The notes: generated by a model not told the origin, from the letters alone. Counted from the stretch's first letter, positions 23,064 to 31,785 are shown. The stretch: DNA of 64,000 bases from Leifsonia sp052114085 (GCF_052114085.1 NZ_JBFREB010000001.1:1178001-1242000); one strand, 5' to 3'. Numbers and translations are program-made.

Positions 23064-24372
23064 TTCCGCCCCTCCTTCCGTTCACGATGCGGATGCTGCC
23101 GGTCTCCTCAGACGGTTTCGCCCGTTTCACGGGCTCGTCCTCGTCTTGACTTCGCCAGTCGTCGGGGAGGAGGTAGTCGAGCACGTCGTCGATGGTCACC
23201 ACGCCGACGAGCCGGTACTTCTCGTCGACCACCGGGATGGAGACGAGGTTGTACGAGGCGAGGATGCGCGACACCTCCGCGGCGGACGTATCGGCGGTCA
23301 CCGGCTCGAGGCTCGGGTCGAGCAGGGTGCCGAGGCGGACGTGCGGGGGATAGCGCAGCATCCTCTGGAAGTGCACAACGCCCAGGAACCGCCCGGTCGG
23401 TGCCTCGTACGGCGGGAGGGTGACGCAGACGGCGGCGCCGAGCGCAGGTGCGAGCTCGTGCCGGCGGATGAGCGCCAGGCCCTCGGCGACGGTCGCGTCG
23501 GCGGACACGATGATGGGCTCCGTCGTCATCAGACCGCCGGCGGTGTCCGGGTTGTAGCTGAGGAGCATGCGGACGTCCTCCGCCTCCTCCGGCTGCATCA
23601 GCTCCAGGAGGTGCTCGCCGCGCTCATCGGAGAGCTGGGCGATCAGGTCGGCGGCGTCGTCCGGCTGCATCTGGTCGAGCACGTCCGCGGCGCGGTCGTC
23701 GTTGAGTTGGGCGAGGATCTGCACCTGCTCGCTCTCGGGCATCTCCTCCAGAACGTCGGCGAGGCGGTCGTCGGGGAGCTCCTCCGCCACCTCGAGCATC
23801 CGCTGCTGGGGGAGGTCGAGGAGCGTGTTCGCGAGGTCGGCCGGCTTCAGCTCGGAGTACGTCGCGATCAGCTGCTCCGCCGACTGCGCCTCACCCCGGT
23901 TCTGCTTCTCGTGGACCTCGTTCCACGACACGAAGGTCGTCGCTCCCTTACCGAACGGGGAGGGGCCGGTCTTCGGCTTCCGTACGAACAGCTGGCTCAC
24001 CGCCCAGTCGCCGGTCTCGGTCTCCTCGATGGCGACGTCCTCGATGGTGGCTTCGCCGGTGCCGTCGGCGAAGACGACCCGGCGGCCGAGCAGCTCCGCG
24101 ATGACGCGGACTTCGCCGCCGCGCTGCTCGAAGCGACGCACGTTGATGATGCCGTTGGTGATGATCTGGCCGCTACCGATGCTGGTCACCCGGCCGATCG
24201 ACAGGAAGACGCGGCGCTTGCCCGGGATCTCGACGATCAGACCGACGACGCGCGGCGGGTCGTTTTTGCGGTACACCACCAGGACGTCACGAACCTTGCC
24301 GACCCGGTCACCAACGGGGTCGAACACGGTCGTCCCGGCGAGGCGGGCGACGAACACTCTGGCGGCACTCAC
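23050..24372 (-). CDS. Soluble MgtE N-domain/CBS-pair protein with PRC-like N-terminus
   Basis: The 440-residue protein starts with a beta-rich PRC-barrel-like region (FDPVGDRVGKVRDVLVVY near residue 18). An MgtE intracellular N-domain follows, made of repeated LPDDRLADVLEEMPESEQV and LNDDRAADVLDQMQPDDAADL helices (residues about 190-270). A CBS pair then ends in LVGVVTIDDVLDYLLPDDW. The membrane channel domain of MgtE is missing, so it cannot transport ions itself. It may sense Mg2+ or nucleotides and act on a partner, perhaps the co-transcribed DUF1003 membrane protein (inference). GTG 24372 lies 6 nt after TAGGTT, the same leaderless layout as dapE. Confidence 0.85.
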   Translation of the reverse strand: MSAARVFVARLAGTTVFDPVGDRVGKVRDVLVVYRKNDPPRVVGLIVEIPGKRRVFLSIGRVTSIGSGQIITNGIINVRRFEQRGGEVRVIAELLGRRVVFADGTGEATIEDVAIEETETGDWAVSQLFVRKPKTGPSPFGKGATTFVSWNEVHEKQNRGEAQSAEQLIATYSELKPADLANTLLDLPQQRMLEVAEELPDDRLADVLEEMPESEQVQILAQLNDDRAADVLDQMQPDDAADLIAQLSDERGEHLLELMQPEEAEDVRMLLSYNPDTAGGLMTTEPIIVSADATVAEGLALIRRHELAPALGAAVCVTLPPYEAPTGRFLGVVHFQRMLRYPPHVRLGTLLDPSLEPVTADTSAAEVSRILASYNLVSIPVVDEKYRLVGVVTIDDVLDYLLPDDWRSQDEDEPVKRAKPSEETGSIRIVNGRRGGSGTR

Positions 24373-24450
24373 CCTATAAACCTAAGCCCTCACGGGTGAT
24401 CGACGGCTGTTAGCTGTGCTCCGCGCGGGCTCGAATGGAACAATGGAGGC

Positions 24451-25098
24451 ATGAGCACACCCGGGCCCCTGAACGGACGCAACCGTACCCTCTATCCGAC
24501 CCTGCCGCGTGGCGAGGTGGTCGCCACCTTCGAGAGCTATCCCGGAGCGCAGGAGGCGGTGGATGTGCTGGCCCGCGCCGACTTCCCGGTCGATAAAGTC
24601 TCCATCGTCGGAAGCGACCTGAAGAGCGTCGAGCGGGTCACCGGCAAGCTGAGCTGGGGGCGGGTCGCCCTGGCAGGAGCTGCCTCCGGTGCGTGGCTGG
24701 GCATCTTCTTCGGCCTGCTGCTCATCATCTTCTCGCCGACGGTCAGCCTAGCCTTCGTGTTCGCCGCGCTGCTGCTCGGTGCGGGCTTCGGGATGCTGTG
24801 GGGGCTCGTCTCGTACGGCGTCAACCGCCGTCGTCGGGACTTCACGTCCGTCCAGCAGGTCATCGCCACCAGCTACTCCGTGCTGGTCGATTCCGAACTG
24901 GGCAACCGCGCCCGCAATCTCCTGCAGGGCGGGGGAGCCGAGCAGCCGGCCGCGGCGGCACCCGGATGGACGCCGCCCGCGCAGCCGCAGCATCCGTCCG
25001 ACCCGCCGCCCGCGCCGCCCGCCGCGGCACCGCCGGTCGCGCCGCCGCCCGCTGCGGCACCGCCGGGCGACGAGCGCCCGCCGACACCGACCGCCTAA
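24451..25098 (+). CDS. General stress protein 17M-like membrane protein
   Basis: The 215-residue protein starts with a region like the YflT/GSP17M N-terminal domain (ATFESYPGAQEAVDVLARADFPVDKVSIVGSDLK, read in halves), has two closely spaced membrane helices joined by a tight glycine turn (about residues 75-120), and ends with a low-complexity Pro/Ala tail. Related proteins belong to general-stress regulons in Bacillus; the biochemical role is unknown. The ATG has AACAAT ending 6 nt upstream and a GGAGG too close to the start. It ends in a 4-nt tail-to-tail overlap with the aminopeptidase gene. Confidence 0.75.
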   Translation: MSTPGPLNGRNRTLYPTLPRGEVVATFESYPGAQEAVDVLARADFPVDKVSIVGSDLKSVERVTGKLSWGRVALAGAASGAWLGIFFGLLLIIFSPTVSLAFVFAALLLGAGFGMLWGLVSYGVNRRRRDFTSVQQVIATSYSVLVDSELGNRARNLLQGGGAEQPAAAAPGWTPPAQPQHPSDPPPAPPAAAPPVAPPPAAAPPGDERPPTPTA

Positions 25099-26621
25099 CC
25101 TCGGCGGGAGAGGCGAGCGACCCACGCCTCCACGTCGTCCGCCGTGCGGGGGATCGCCGCGGAGAGGTTCTCCGCGCCGTCCGCGGTGACGAGGATGTTG
25201 TCCTCGATCCGCACGCCGATGCCACGGAACCGCTCGGGAACCGTCAGGTCGTCCGGCTGGAAGTACAGCCCCGGCTCGATGGTGAACACCATCCCGGGCT
25301 CCAGGACGCCATCCAGATAGAGCTCGCGTCGGGCCTGGGCGCAGTCGTGCACATCCAGACCGAGGTGGTGGCTGGTGCCGTGCACCATGTACCGGCGGTG
25401 CTGCTGGTTCTCGGCCTTCAGCGCCTCCTCCGCGCTCACCGGCAGCAGGCCCCACTCGGCGGTGCGCCGGGCGATCACGGCCATGGCGGTCGCGTGGATC
25501 TCGCGGAACCGGATGCCGGGGCGCACGACGGCGAATGCGGCGTCGGCCGCCTCCAGCACCGCTTCGTAGATCTGCCGCTGGGTCTCGCTGAACGTCCCGT
25601 CGATGGGGAAGGTACGGGTGATGTCGGCCGTGTAATAGCTGTCGAGCTCGACGCCCGCGTCCATCAGGATGAGGTCGCCCGGCACCACTGGACCGTCGTT
25701 GCGCGTCCAGTGCAGGATGCAGGCGTGCGGACCGCTCGCGGCGATCGTGTCGTAGCCGACCGTGTTGCCGTCGGCGCGGGCGCGTCCGTTGAAGACGCCC
25801 TCGACCAGGCGCTCGCCGCGCGGGTGCGTGGTGATGCGCGGCAGATCGGCGATCACGTCGTCGAAGCCGCGCGCGGTCGCGTCGACGGCCGCGCGCAACT
25901 CGCCGACCTCGTAGTCGTCCTTGACCAGCCGCAGCTCGGAGAGATCGCGCGCGAGCCGGTCGTCTTCGGAGTGGTCCTCCGGGTCGCGGTCGCCGTCGGT
26001 GTCGTCCCACAGCAGCATGCGGGCGGCATCCACCTCGTCCGTGATCGCGGAGTCCGCCTCGCGCAGGACGACCGTCTCGCCGTCGACGGTGTCGAGCACC
26101 GTCTGCACCTCGGCGATGCCGCGGGTGGCCAGACCTAAGTCGCTGGCGACCTGGGCAAGCGACGGGCGCGGGCCGATCCAGAACTCGCCGATCTCGGGGT
26201 TCGCGTAGAACTCGTCGGAGTCGCGCGCGGCGCGCTCGCGGAAGTACAGGGTCGCCTCGTGACCGGATGCGGTCGGCTCCAGCACCAGCACGCTGCCGGG
26301 CTCTGAGTCGGAACCCCAGCCGGTGAGGTGGGCGAACGCCGAGTGGGCGCGGAACGGGAAGTCGGTGTCGTTGCTGCGCTGCTTCAGGCGGCCGGCCGGG
26401 ATGATCAGTCGCTTTCCGGGGAACAGTTCGGAGACGCGCGCGCGCCGTGCCGCCGCGTACTCCGACTGGCGGCGCGGGTCGGGCAGCACCTCCGGCCTCT
26501 CGGCCCAGCCGCTCCCGATGTACTGCCGGAACGCATCCGACCCGGGGGTGGTGGAGCGGTTCTCGGTGGCGCGGGGTGCCTGGTCGGCCGGGGCTTGGGT
26601 GGACTGCGACATGCCGACCAT
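25095..26621 (-). CDS. Xaa-Pro aminopeptidase (aminopeptidase P family, M24B)
   Basis: The 508-residue protein has the aminopeptidase P N-terminal domain (YAAARRARVSELFPGKRLIIPAG, FPFRAHSAFAHLTGWG) and the pita-bread M24 catalytic domain. Metal ligands appear in LILMDAGVELDSYYTADITRTFP (two Asp), HGTSHHLGLDVHD (His), FTIEPGLYF (Glu) and GIGVRIEDNILVT (Glu). It removes N-terminal residues preceding proline in the cytosol. An insertion of acidic residues between the two domains (DDTDGDRDPEDHSEDD) is unusual. The start at ATG 26621 is supported by AGGAG with 7-nt spacing; ATG 26612 is an alternative. It is divergent from the PHP gene. Confidence 0.9.
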   Translation of the reverse strand: MVGMSQSTQAPADQAPRATENRSTTPGSDAFRQYIGSGWAERPEVLPDPRRQSEYAAARRARVSELFPGKRLIIPAGRLKQRSNDTDFPFRAHSAFAHLTGWGSDSEPGSVLVLEPTASGHEATLYFRERAARDSDEFYANPEIGEFWIGPRPSLAQVASDLGLATRGIAEVQTVLDTVDGETVVLREADSAITDEVDAARMLLWDDTDGDRDPEDHSEDDRLARDLSELRLVKDDYEVGELRAAVDATARGFDDVIADLPRITTHPRGERLVEGVFNGRARADGNTVGYDTIAASGPHACILHWTRNDGPVVPGDLILMDAGVELDSYYTADITRTFPIDGTFSETQRQIYEAVLEAADAAFAVVRPGIRFREIHATAMAVIARRTAEWGLLPVSAEEALKAENQQHRRYMVHGTSHHLGLDVHDCAQARRELYLDGVLEPGMVFTIEPGLYFQPDDLTVPERFRGIGVRIEDNILVTADGAENLSAAIPRTADDVEAWVARLSRRG

Positions 26622-26645
26622 TCTTCCACTCCTAGGATGGTCAGC

Positions 26646-27518
26646 ATGGCTGATGAGCGACGGTTCCGTGGTCCCGTCGACCTTCATACGCATTCGAGCG
26701 TCTCCGACGGCACCGAGACGCCGGCCGAGCTGGTGCGCGCCGCCGCGGCGGCAGGTCTCGGCACGGTCGCACTCACCGACCACGACTCGACCGCAGGCTG
26801 GCCGGATGCCGCAGCCGAGGCCGGCCGTCTCGGCGTCACTTTCATCCCCGGCATGGAGCTGTCCACGCGCATCGAGTTCGCGAGCGTCCACATGCTCGGC
26901 TATCTCTTCGACCCCGCCAATGAGGCCCTGGTCGCGGAGACGAAGCGGATCCGCGAGGGACGGATGAAGCGGGCGGAGGACATGGTGCGCCGCATCTCCG
27001 CCGACTACGACGTCACCTGGGACGACGTGCTCGCGCAGGCGACCGAGGGCGCAACCGTCGGCCGTCCGCACATCGCCGACGCACTCGTCGCCCGTGGGCT
27101 GGCGTCCGATCGCAGCGCCGCCTTCGCCGGCATCCTGCACTGGCGGAGCGGCTACTTCCAGCCGCACTACGCCCCGGAGCCGCTGACCGGTGTCCGTCTG
27201 ATCCGCGGCGCGGGCGGCCTGCCGGTGCTCGCGCATCCCGCGACGGGAGGCCGTAGCCGTGTGATCCCGGAGGACCGGCTCCGGCGGCTGGTCGACGCCG
27301 GCCTGTTCGGCCTGGAGCTCGATCACCGCGAGAACACCCCGGATGGGGTCGCTCGGCTTCGTGAGCTGGCGAACCGCTACGGCCTCCGGATCACCGGCTC
27401 CAGCGACTATCACGGTGCGGGCAAGCCCAACCGGCTGGGCGAGAACACGACCGATCCTGCCGTTCTCGACGCGATGATCGAAGAAGCGACAGGCGCGGCG
27501 CCTTTCTACGCTCCGTGA
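26646..27518 (+). CDS. PHP-domain phosphoesterase (YciV/RNase AM, TrpH-like)
   Basis: The 290-residue protein has the PHP metal-binding series: VDLHTHSSVSDGTETP (residues about 11-26), VALTDHDSTAGW, FIPGMELSTR, PVLAHPATGG and a closing GSSDYHGAGKPNRLGENTT. The last wording and the overall length match the 3',5'-nucleotide bisphosphate phosphatase / 5'-3' exoribonuclease group (E. coli YciV, RNase AM). Likely substrates are pAp-type nucleotides or short 5'-monophosphorylated RNA. ATG 26646 has TAGGAT ending 7 nt upstream, so a leaderless mRNA is expected. Its -10 box overlaps the ribosome site of the divergent aminopeptidase gene. Confidence 0.88.
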   Translation: MADERRFRGPVDLHTHSSVSDGTETPAELVRAAAAAGLGTVALTDHDSTAGWPDAAAEAGRLGVTFIPGMELSTRIEFASVHMLGYLFDPANEALVAETKRIREGRMKRAEDMVRRISADYDVTWDDVLAQATEGATVGRPHIADALVARGLASDRSAAFAGILHWRSGYFQPHYAPEPLTGVRLIRGAGGLPVLAHPATGGRSRVIPEDRLRRLVDAGLFGLELDHRENTPDGVARLRELANRYGLRITGSSDYHGAGKPNRLGENTTDPAVLDAMIEEATGAAPFYAP

Positions 27519-27571
27519 CCGGCAGCGCATAGCCTTGACCCCGGCGGGGGATCGGGAAGCGAGGTGCGCGG

Positions 27572-28699
27572 GTGAGACGGTTCTGGCGAGGATCTGCGGT
27601 CGCGGCCGCCCTGACCGCGGCACTGGTGATCGCCGGTGGTGCCGCTCCGGCCAACGCTGATTCGTATCCCTCGTGGGATGACGTGCAGGCCGCCAAGAAC
27701 AACGCGACTGCCGCGCAGGCCGAGGTGAACCGCATCAACGGTCTCCTCCAGGGGCTCCAGACCGCTGCCAACGCGGCGGGCGACCTCGCGGTGAAGCGGT
27801 TGGGCGAATACGGTGCGGCCGAGCTGGCGCTGCAGAACGCCACGGCGAAAGCGCAGGACCTCGCGCAGCAGGCGCAGGACGCGGCGACCAAGGCCGACGA
27901 GCTGAAGTCGCAGAGCGGAAAGCTCGCCGAGCAGCTGACCCGCGCGGGCACATCGTCCGTGTCGCTCCGGCTGTTCCTCAGCCCGACCGCCTCCAGCTCC
28001 CAGTCGCTCCTGTACCAACTGGGCGCCGTCTCCAAGCTGGCAGACCGCTCGAGCTCACTCTTCGCGCAGGCGAACGCTCAGAAGAATCTGGCCTCATCGC
28101 TGAGTGCGCAGGCGGCGAACGCCCAGACGATCCGCGACCAGCTCGCGACCGCGGCGAAGAAGGCCCTCGAGGTCGCCACGGCGGCGAAGCAGGCGGCGGA
28201 TGCGCAGCTCGCCGACCAGAAACAGCACGCGAACACCCTCTACGCCCAGCTCGCGAGCCTCAAGAACACCGAGGCGTCGGTCGAGCAGCAGTATGCCGCG
28301 GGGCAGGCGGCTGCAGCGGCTGCCGCGGCTGCCGCGAACCCCGGCGGCGGCTCCGACGGGTTCGCCCCGCCGCCCGGAATGGTCGTCGACCCGGCGGGCG
28401 CCCAGGCGTACGCCGCGAGTCGCCTCGGCGCGTACGGCTGGGACGGTGGTCAGATGCCGTGCCTGATCAAGCTGTGGAACCACGAGTCCGGCTGGCGCGC
28501 CGACGCGTACAACACGTCGAGCGGCGCCTACGGCATCCCGCAGGCCTGGCCGGCCAGCAAGCTGGCGAGTGCCGGGGCCGACTGGATGACCAACCAGAAC
28601 ACGCAGGTCAACTGGGGACTCGACTACATCAACCGCGCCTACGGCTCACCGTGCGCCGCGTGGACCTTCGAGATGAGTCACGACCCGAACTGGTACTGA
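27572..28699 (+). CDS. Secreted coiled-coil protein with lysozyme-like (transglycosylase) C-terminal domain
   Basis: The 375-residue protein has a signal peptide (MRRFWRGSAVAAALTAALVI, cleavage after an ANA motif near residue 29). A long Ala-rich coiled coil (residues about 35-235) resembles the hinge regions of NlpC/RipA- and EnvC-type cell-wall hydrolases. After a Gly-rich linker comes a compact C-terminal domain: LIKLWNHESGWRADAYNTSSGAYGIPQAWP, with the catalytic Glu in NHESGW. That is the lysozyme-like fold of resuscitation-promoting or aggregation-promoting factors. It likely cuts peptidoglycan during growth or division, with the coiled coil anchoring or inhibiting it. The GTG start has a GAAGCGAGG site. 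Confidence 0.85.
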   Translation: MRRFWRGSAVAAALTAALVIAGGAAPANADSYPSWDDVQAAKNNATAAQAEVNRINGLLQGLQTAANAAGDLAVKRLGEYGAAELALQNATAKAQDLAQQAQDAATKADELKSQSGKLAEQLTRAGTSSVSLRLFLSPTASSSQSLLYQLGAVSKLADRSSSLFAQANAQKNLASSLSAQAANAQTIRDQLATAAKKALEVATAAKQAADAQLADQKQHANTLYAQLASLKNTEASVEQQYAAGQAAAAAAAAAANPGGGSDGFAPPPGMVVDPAGAQAYAASRLGAYGWDGGQMPCLIKLWNHESGWRADAYNTSSGAYGIPQAWPASKLASAGADWMTNQNTQVNWGLDYINRAYGSPCAAWTFEMSHDPNWY

Positions 28700-28720
28700 C
28701 CCCAGTCGGTATCGACGCGA

Positions 28721-28779
28721 AGAGCTCCTGAGTTCTTCGGCTCTGCGACGGTGTGTCGCTCGAAGAACTCAGGAGCTCT
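28721..28779. terminator. Long perfect palindrome between convergent muralytic and DEAD-helicase genes
   Basis: Arms 28721-28739 and 28761-28779 pair perfectly over 19 bp. Inside is a second stem GCGAC (28745-28749) with GTCGC (28755-28759). It lies 21 nt after the plus gene stop and 21 nt before the minus gene stop, so it is well placed as a two-way terminator. No T-run is present. Confidence 0.75.
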
Positions 28780-28800
28780 GGGCGTGAGGTGGGCGTGCGC

Positions 28801-30309
28801 TCAGCTGGCGGGCGTCGCAGCGGAGCCACCGCGCGAACGGCGGCGACGACGGCGCGGAGCGCTGTTGCCGTCGCGGTGCTGGACACCGCCGCCGTCGTGG
28901 GTCCCGGTCGCGACGTTATCGACGCCGTCCGGCGTCGTGTTCTGCGCTGGCGACTCCGAGCCGCCCTGAGCCGCCGCGTCGCCGGAGGCACCCTCGCTCG
29001 CGGTTCCGCGGGTGCGGCGACGGCGTGAGCCATCGCCTCCCTCGGGACGCGAAGCATCGGTCCTGCCGCCACGCGTGGAGTCGTTGCGGCCGCCCCGTGG
29101 GACGTCCGGGGACTTCACGGCGGGCGTCGGCTTGAGCCGGCCCTTGACGCCCTGAGGGATGTCGAGGTCGGTGAAGAGGTGCGGCGACGACGAGTAGGTC
29201 TCGGTCGGCTCCGGCTGGCCGAATTCCAGCGCCCGGTTGATGAGCGCCCACTTGTGCAGGTCGTCCCAGTCCACGAACGTGACGGCGATGCCGGTCTTGC
29301 CCGCGCGTCCGGTGCGGCCGACGCGGTGCAGGTAGGTCTTCTCGTCCTCGGGGATCGTGTGGTTGATGACGTGCGTCACATCGTCGACGTCGATACCGCG
29401 GGCGGCGACATCCGTCGCGATCAGCACATCGCGCTTGCCGGCCTTGAACGACGCCATGGCGCGCTCGCGCTGCTCCTGGTTGAGGTCGCCGTGCACGGCA
29501 GCGGCGTTGAAGCCGCGGTCGTTGAGCTCCTCGACCAGCTTGGCCGCTGCGCGCTTCGTGCGGGTGAAGATGACGGTCTTGCCGCGACCCTCGGCCTGCA
29601 GGATGCGGGCGATGACCTCGTCCTTGTCCATCGAGTGCGCACGGTAGACGAGGTGCTTGATGTTGGCCTGGATCTGGCCTTCATCGGGGTCGCTGGCGCG
29701 GATGTGCACGGGCTTCGTCATGAACCGGCGCGCGAGCGCGACGATCGGGCCCGGCATGGTGGCAGAGAAGAGCATGGTGTGCCGGGTGGCCGGCGTCTGG
29801 GCGAAGAGCTTCTCGATGTCGGCGAGGAAGCCGAGGTCGAGCATCTTGTCGGCCTCGTCGAGCACCATCTCGCTGACGTTCGCCAGACTCAGCAACCGCT
29901 GGCCGGCGAGGTCGAGCAGGCGGCCAGGGGTGCCGACGACGATCTGCGCGCCCGCCTTCAGCTGGGCGACCTGGCCTTCGTAGGCCTTTCCGCCGTAAAT
30001 CGCGGCGATCGTGGTGGGGCGGCCCGACGCGGCCGTCTCGAGGTCTTCGTAGACCTGGATGGCCAGCTCGCGCGTCGGGACGACGACGAGGGCCTTCACG
30101 CCGGGCTCCGGGTCGAGCCCGAGGCGCTGGATGAGCGGGAGGCCGAAGCCGAGGGTCTTGCCCGTGCCCGTCTTGGCCTGACCGATGATGTCCTGGCCGG
30201 TGAGAGCGAGGGGGATCGTCTGGGTCTGGATGGGGAACGGCTCGATGATGCCCTTGGCCGCGAGGGCGTCGACCATGTCCTGGTCGATGTTGAGTTCTGA
30301 GAAAGTCAC
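28801..30309 (-). CDS. DEAD/DEAH-box RNA helicase (RhlE-type)
   Basis: The 502-residue protein has the full DEAD-box set: Q motif (FPIQTQTIPLALTGQD), Walker A AKTGTGKT near residue 45, PTRELA, GTPGRLLD, VLDEADKMLDLGF, LFSATMPG, and in domain 2 VIFTRTKRAA, ATDVAARGIDVDDV and YLHRVGRTGRAGKTG. The C-terminal 120 residues are basic and rich in RGG/RRR and Ser, an RNA-binding tail ending in RRRRRRSRGG. Such helicases remodel RNA in ribosome assembly and mRNA decay. It is divergent from the ferritin-like gene, the same neighbour order as Rv3211/Rv3210c in M. tuberculosis. GTG 30309 has CATACT 5 nt upstream and no clear ribosome site. Confidence 0.95.
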   Translation of the reverse strand: MTFSELNIDQDMVDALAAKGIIEPFPIQTQTIPLALTGQDIIGQAKTGTGKTLGFGLPLIQRLGLDPEPGVKALVVVPTRELAIQVYEDLETAASGRPTTIAAIYGGKAYEGQVAQLKAGAQIVVGTPGRLLDLAGQRLLSLANVSEMVLDEADKMLDLGFLADIEKLFAQTPATRHTMLFSATMPGPIVALARRFMTKPVHIRASDPDEGQIQANIKHLVYRAHSMDKDEVIARILQAEGRGKTVIFTRTKRAAAKLVEELNDRGFNAAAVHGDLNQEQRERAMASFKAGKRDVLIATDVAARGIDVDDVTHVINHTIPEDEKTYLHRVGRTGRAGKTGIAVTFVDWDDLHKWALINRALEFGQPEPTETYSSSPHLFTDLDIPQGVKGRLKPTPAVKSPDVPRGGRNDSTRGGRTDASRPEGGDGSRRRRTRGTASEGASGDAAAQGGSESPAQNTTPDGVDNVATGTHDGGGVQHRDGNSAPRRRRRRSRGGSAATPAS

Positions 30310-30434
30310 TGGTGAGTATGCCTGTCGATTCGATCGGAGTTTCTACGCCCTCTTCTCTGTCGCAGGCGTAGGGCCGTCGATCCTGCGCCGACGGCGACAC
30401 AAGCCTACTGGACCGTCCCGATACACTGCTGAGC

Positions 30435-31151
30435 GTGTCAACTTGGTTCACCCGACGACGGTCGTCCGTCGAACTCCCGCGCCTGACTCCGCGTCCGCGG
30501 CCTGTCGCCTCTGTGCGCGTGGACCTGCATGAGGTCATGCCGGAGCTGGTGCCCTATCTGGGCCAGGCCGCCTACCTCCAGCTGGAGCAGTTCGAGACGC
30601 TGTCGCGGGTCGCCGCGGAGACGGACGACCTGCACGCGAAAGGCCTGGTCTCCGCCGCGGCGGGGCATGCGTTGTCCAAGCACCAGGGGATCGTGGCGGA
30701 GATCCGGCGCCGCGGGAGCGACCCGGCCGAGGCCATGGAGCCGTTCGCGGCCGAGATCGAGGGCTTCAGCGCGCTCATCGTCGGGGCCGACTGGCGCGAG
30801 ACGCTGCTGTCTGCGCTCGTGACCGGCGGTCTGCTCGACGACTTCTTCATCCGGCTCGCTGCGGGACTGCCTGGCGATGTCGGTTCGCGCATCGCCCACC
30901 TCCTCGGCTCGGAGTCTGGGCAGGAGGGCGTGCTCGAGGTGCTGCGCGCGGAGATCGGGGCAGATCCACTGCTCGGCTCGCGTCTGGCGATGTGGGGTCG
31001 TCGTCTCGTCGGAGACACGCTGCTCGTCGCCCGCTCGGCTCTGCACCTGTCGGGCAACCGGGCTACCGACGAGGAGCGGATCGAACCGATCTTCACCGAG
31101 CTGATCGCCGCACACACGCGCCGTATGGATGCGCTCGGCCTGACCGCCTAG
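30435..31151 (+). CDS. Ferritin-like-fold protein (MiaE-like family)
   Basis: The 238-residue protein is a four-helix bundle predicted to be ferritin-like. AYLQLEQFETLSRVAAET near residue 50 could supply the first carboxylate ligands, and AGHALSKHQGIVAEIRRRG near residue 75 the following helix. Similar conserved actinobacterial proteins are annotated as ferritin-like or tRNA-hydroxylase-like; not all di-iron ligands can be confirmed by eye, so activity is open. It lies head-to-head with the DEAD helicase, as in mycobacteria, which may hint at an RNA-linked role. GTG 30435 has TACACT ending 7 nt upstream, so the transcript is probably leaderless. Confidence 0.75.
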   Translation: MSTWFTRRRSSVELPRLTPRPRPVASVRVDLHEVMPELVPYLGQAAYLQLEQFETLSRVAAETDDLHAKGLVSAAAGHALSKHQGIVAEIRRRGSDPAEAMEPFAAEIEGFSALIVGADWRETLLSALVTGGLLDDFFIRLAAGLPGDVGSRIAHLLGSESGQEGVLEVLRAEIGADPLLGSRLAMWGRRLVGDTLLVARSALHLSGNRATDEERIEPIFTELIAAHTRRMDALGLTA

Positions 31152-31252
31152 CCGGCCGCGGATCGTCTGCCCCGATTGGGGACATCTGCGGCCCGGCGCG
31201 CAGCCGCAGACGTTACGAACGACCGCACTCGTCCGAAGGCCGGCGCGGTCAG
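31140..31252. repeat. Imperfect inverted repeat spanning the convergent ends of the ferritin-like and 100-residue membrane-protein genes
   Basis: 31140-31157 and 31238-31252 are reverse complements except for a 3-nt insertion (CTA, part of the plus-gene stop). Each arm includes the last codons of one convergent gene. Smaller pairings (CGTCTGC with GCAGACG) lie inside. It is weaker than the other convergent-junction palindromes. Confidence 0.4.
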
Positions 31253-31551
31253 CGCGCGACGGCGCCCTTGGTCAGCTGGTGCAGCATGCGGTCGTCGCCC
31301 GCGGTGCGCAGGCGGCCGACCACCACATCGGTCAGGGCGACGACGAGCGCTGTGCCGAGGAGCGTGATCCACCAGATCCAGCCTCCGTTCCATCGGAGGC
31401 CCGCCCAGGTGAGGGCGACCCAGAGGACGGAGGCGGACACCACCCCGACGGCCGGGATCAGCACGGAACCGTGGGTGTGGCGGTGCGGCAAGAGGTAGCG
31501 TCCGGCGAGGCCGATGATGGCGCCGCCGAGGACGACGAAGAGCAGTTCCAC
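31249..31551 (-). CDS. Small membrane protein of unknown function
   Basis: The 100-residue protein has three hydrophobic segments (LLFVVLGGAIIGLAGRYLL, then SVLIPAVGVVSASVLWVALTW and WIWWITLLGTALVVALTDVVVG) and a short basic tail. I do not recognise a named family. It follows DUF3107 by 9 nt on the same strand. Its GTG start has TAGCCT ending 6 nt upstream, and the TAG of that hexamer is the DUF3107 stop codon, so a second leaderless transcript may begin exactly at the end of the upstream gene. It converges on the ferritin-like gene. Confidence 0.7.
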   Translation of the reverse strand: MELLFVVLGGAIIGLAGRYLLPHRHTHGSVLIPAVGVVSASVLWVALTWAGLRWNGGWIWWITLLGTALVVALTDVVVGRLRTAGDDRMLHQLTKGAVAR

Positions 31552-31560
31552 GAGTGGAGG

Positions 31561-31785
31561 CTAGCCGACGAAGCCGATCCGGCGCGATTCCTCGGTGCCG
31601 AACTCGACGTAAGCGATGCCGGCAGTGGGCACGACGTAGTGGCGGCCCTTGTCGTCGGTGAGCTCGAGCACGCCGCCGCCGTTCGTCAGCGCGGTCTTCA
31701 CCTGCCCGGTGAGCTCTTCGGCCGGCTGCGAGGACTCGAAGCTGAGCTCGCGGGGGGCGTTGACGATTCCGATGCGGATCTCCAC
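31561..31785 (-). CDS. DUF3107 family protein
   Basis: The 74-residue protein (MEIRIGIVNAPRELSFESSQ at the start, then GRHYVVPTAGIAYVEFG and a closing RRIGFVG) matches DUF3107, a short actinobacterial family whose M. tuberculosis member is Rv3208A (TB9.4). It looks like a small beta-rich ATP-grasp-free domain without catalytic motifs; function is unknown. GTG 31785 has GAAAGG 7 nt upstream. It is divergent from adnA with 126 nt between, the same neighbourhood as in mycobacteria. Confidence 0.9.
   Translation of the reverse strand: MEIRIGIVNAPRELSFESSQPAEELTGQVKTALTNGGGVLELTDDKGRHYVVPTAGIAYVEFGTEESRRIGFVG

Noticed and set aside
9307..28779. The scattered palindromes as a CRISPR array or dispersed identical repeat
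   Set aside because: They lie kilobases apart, have unrelated arms and no spacer organisation; only a short apex motif is shared.
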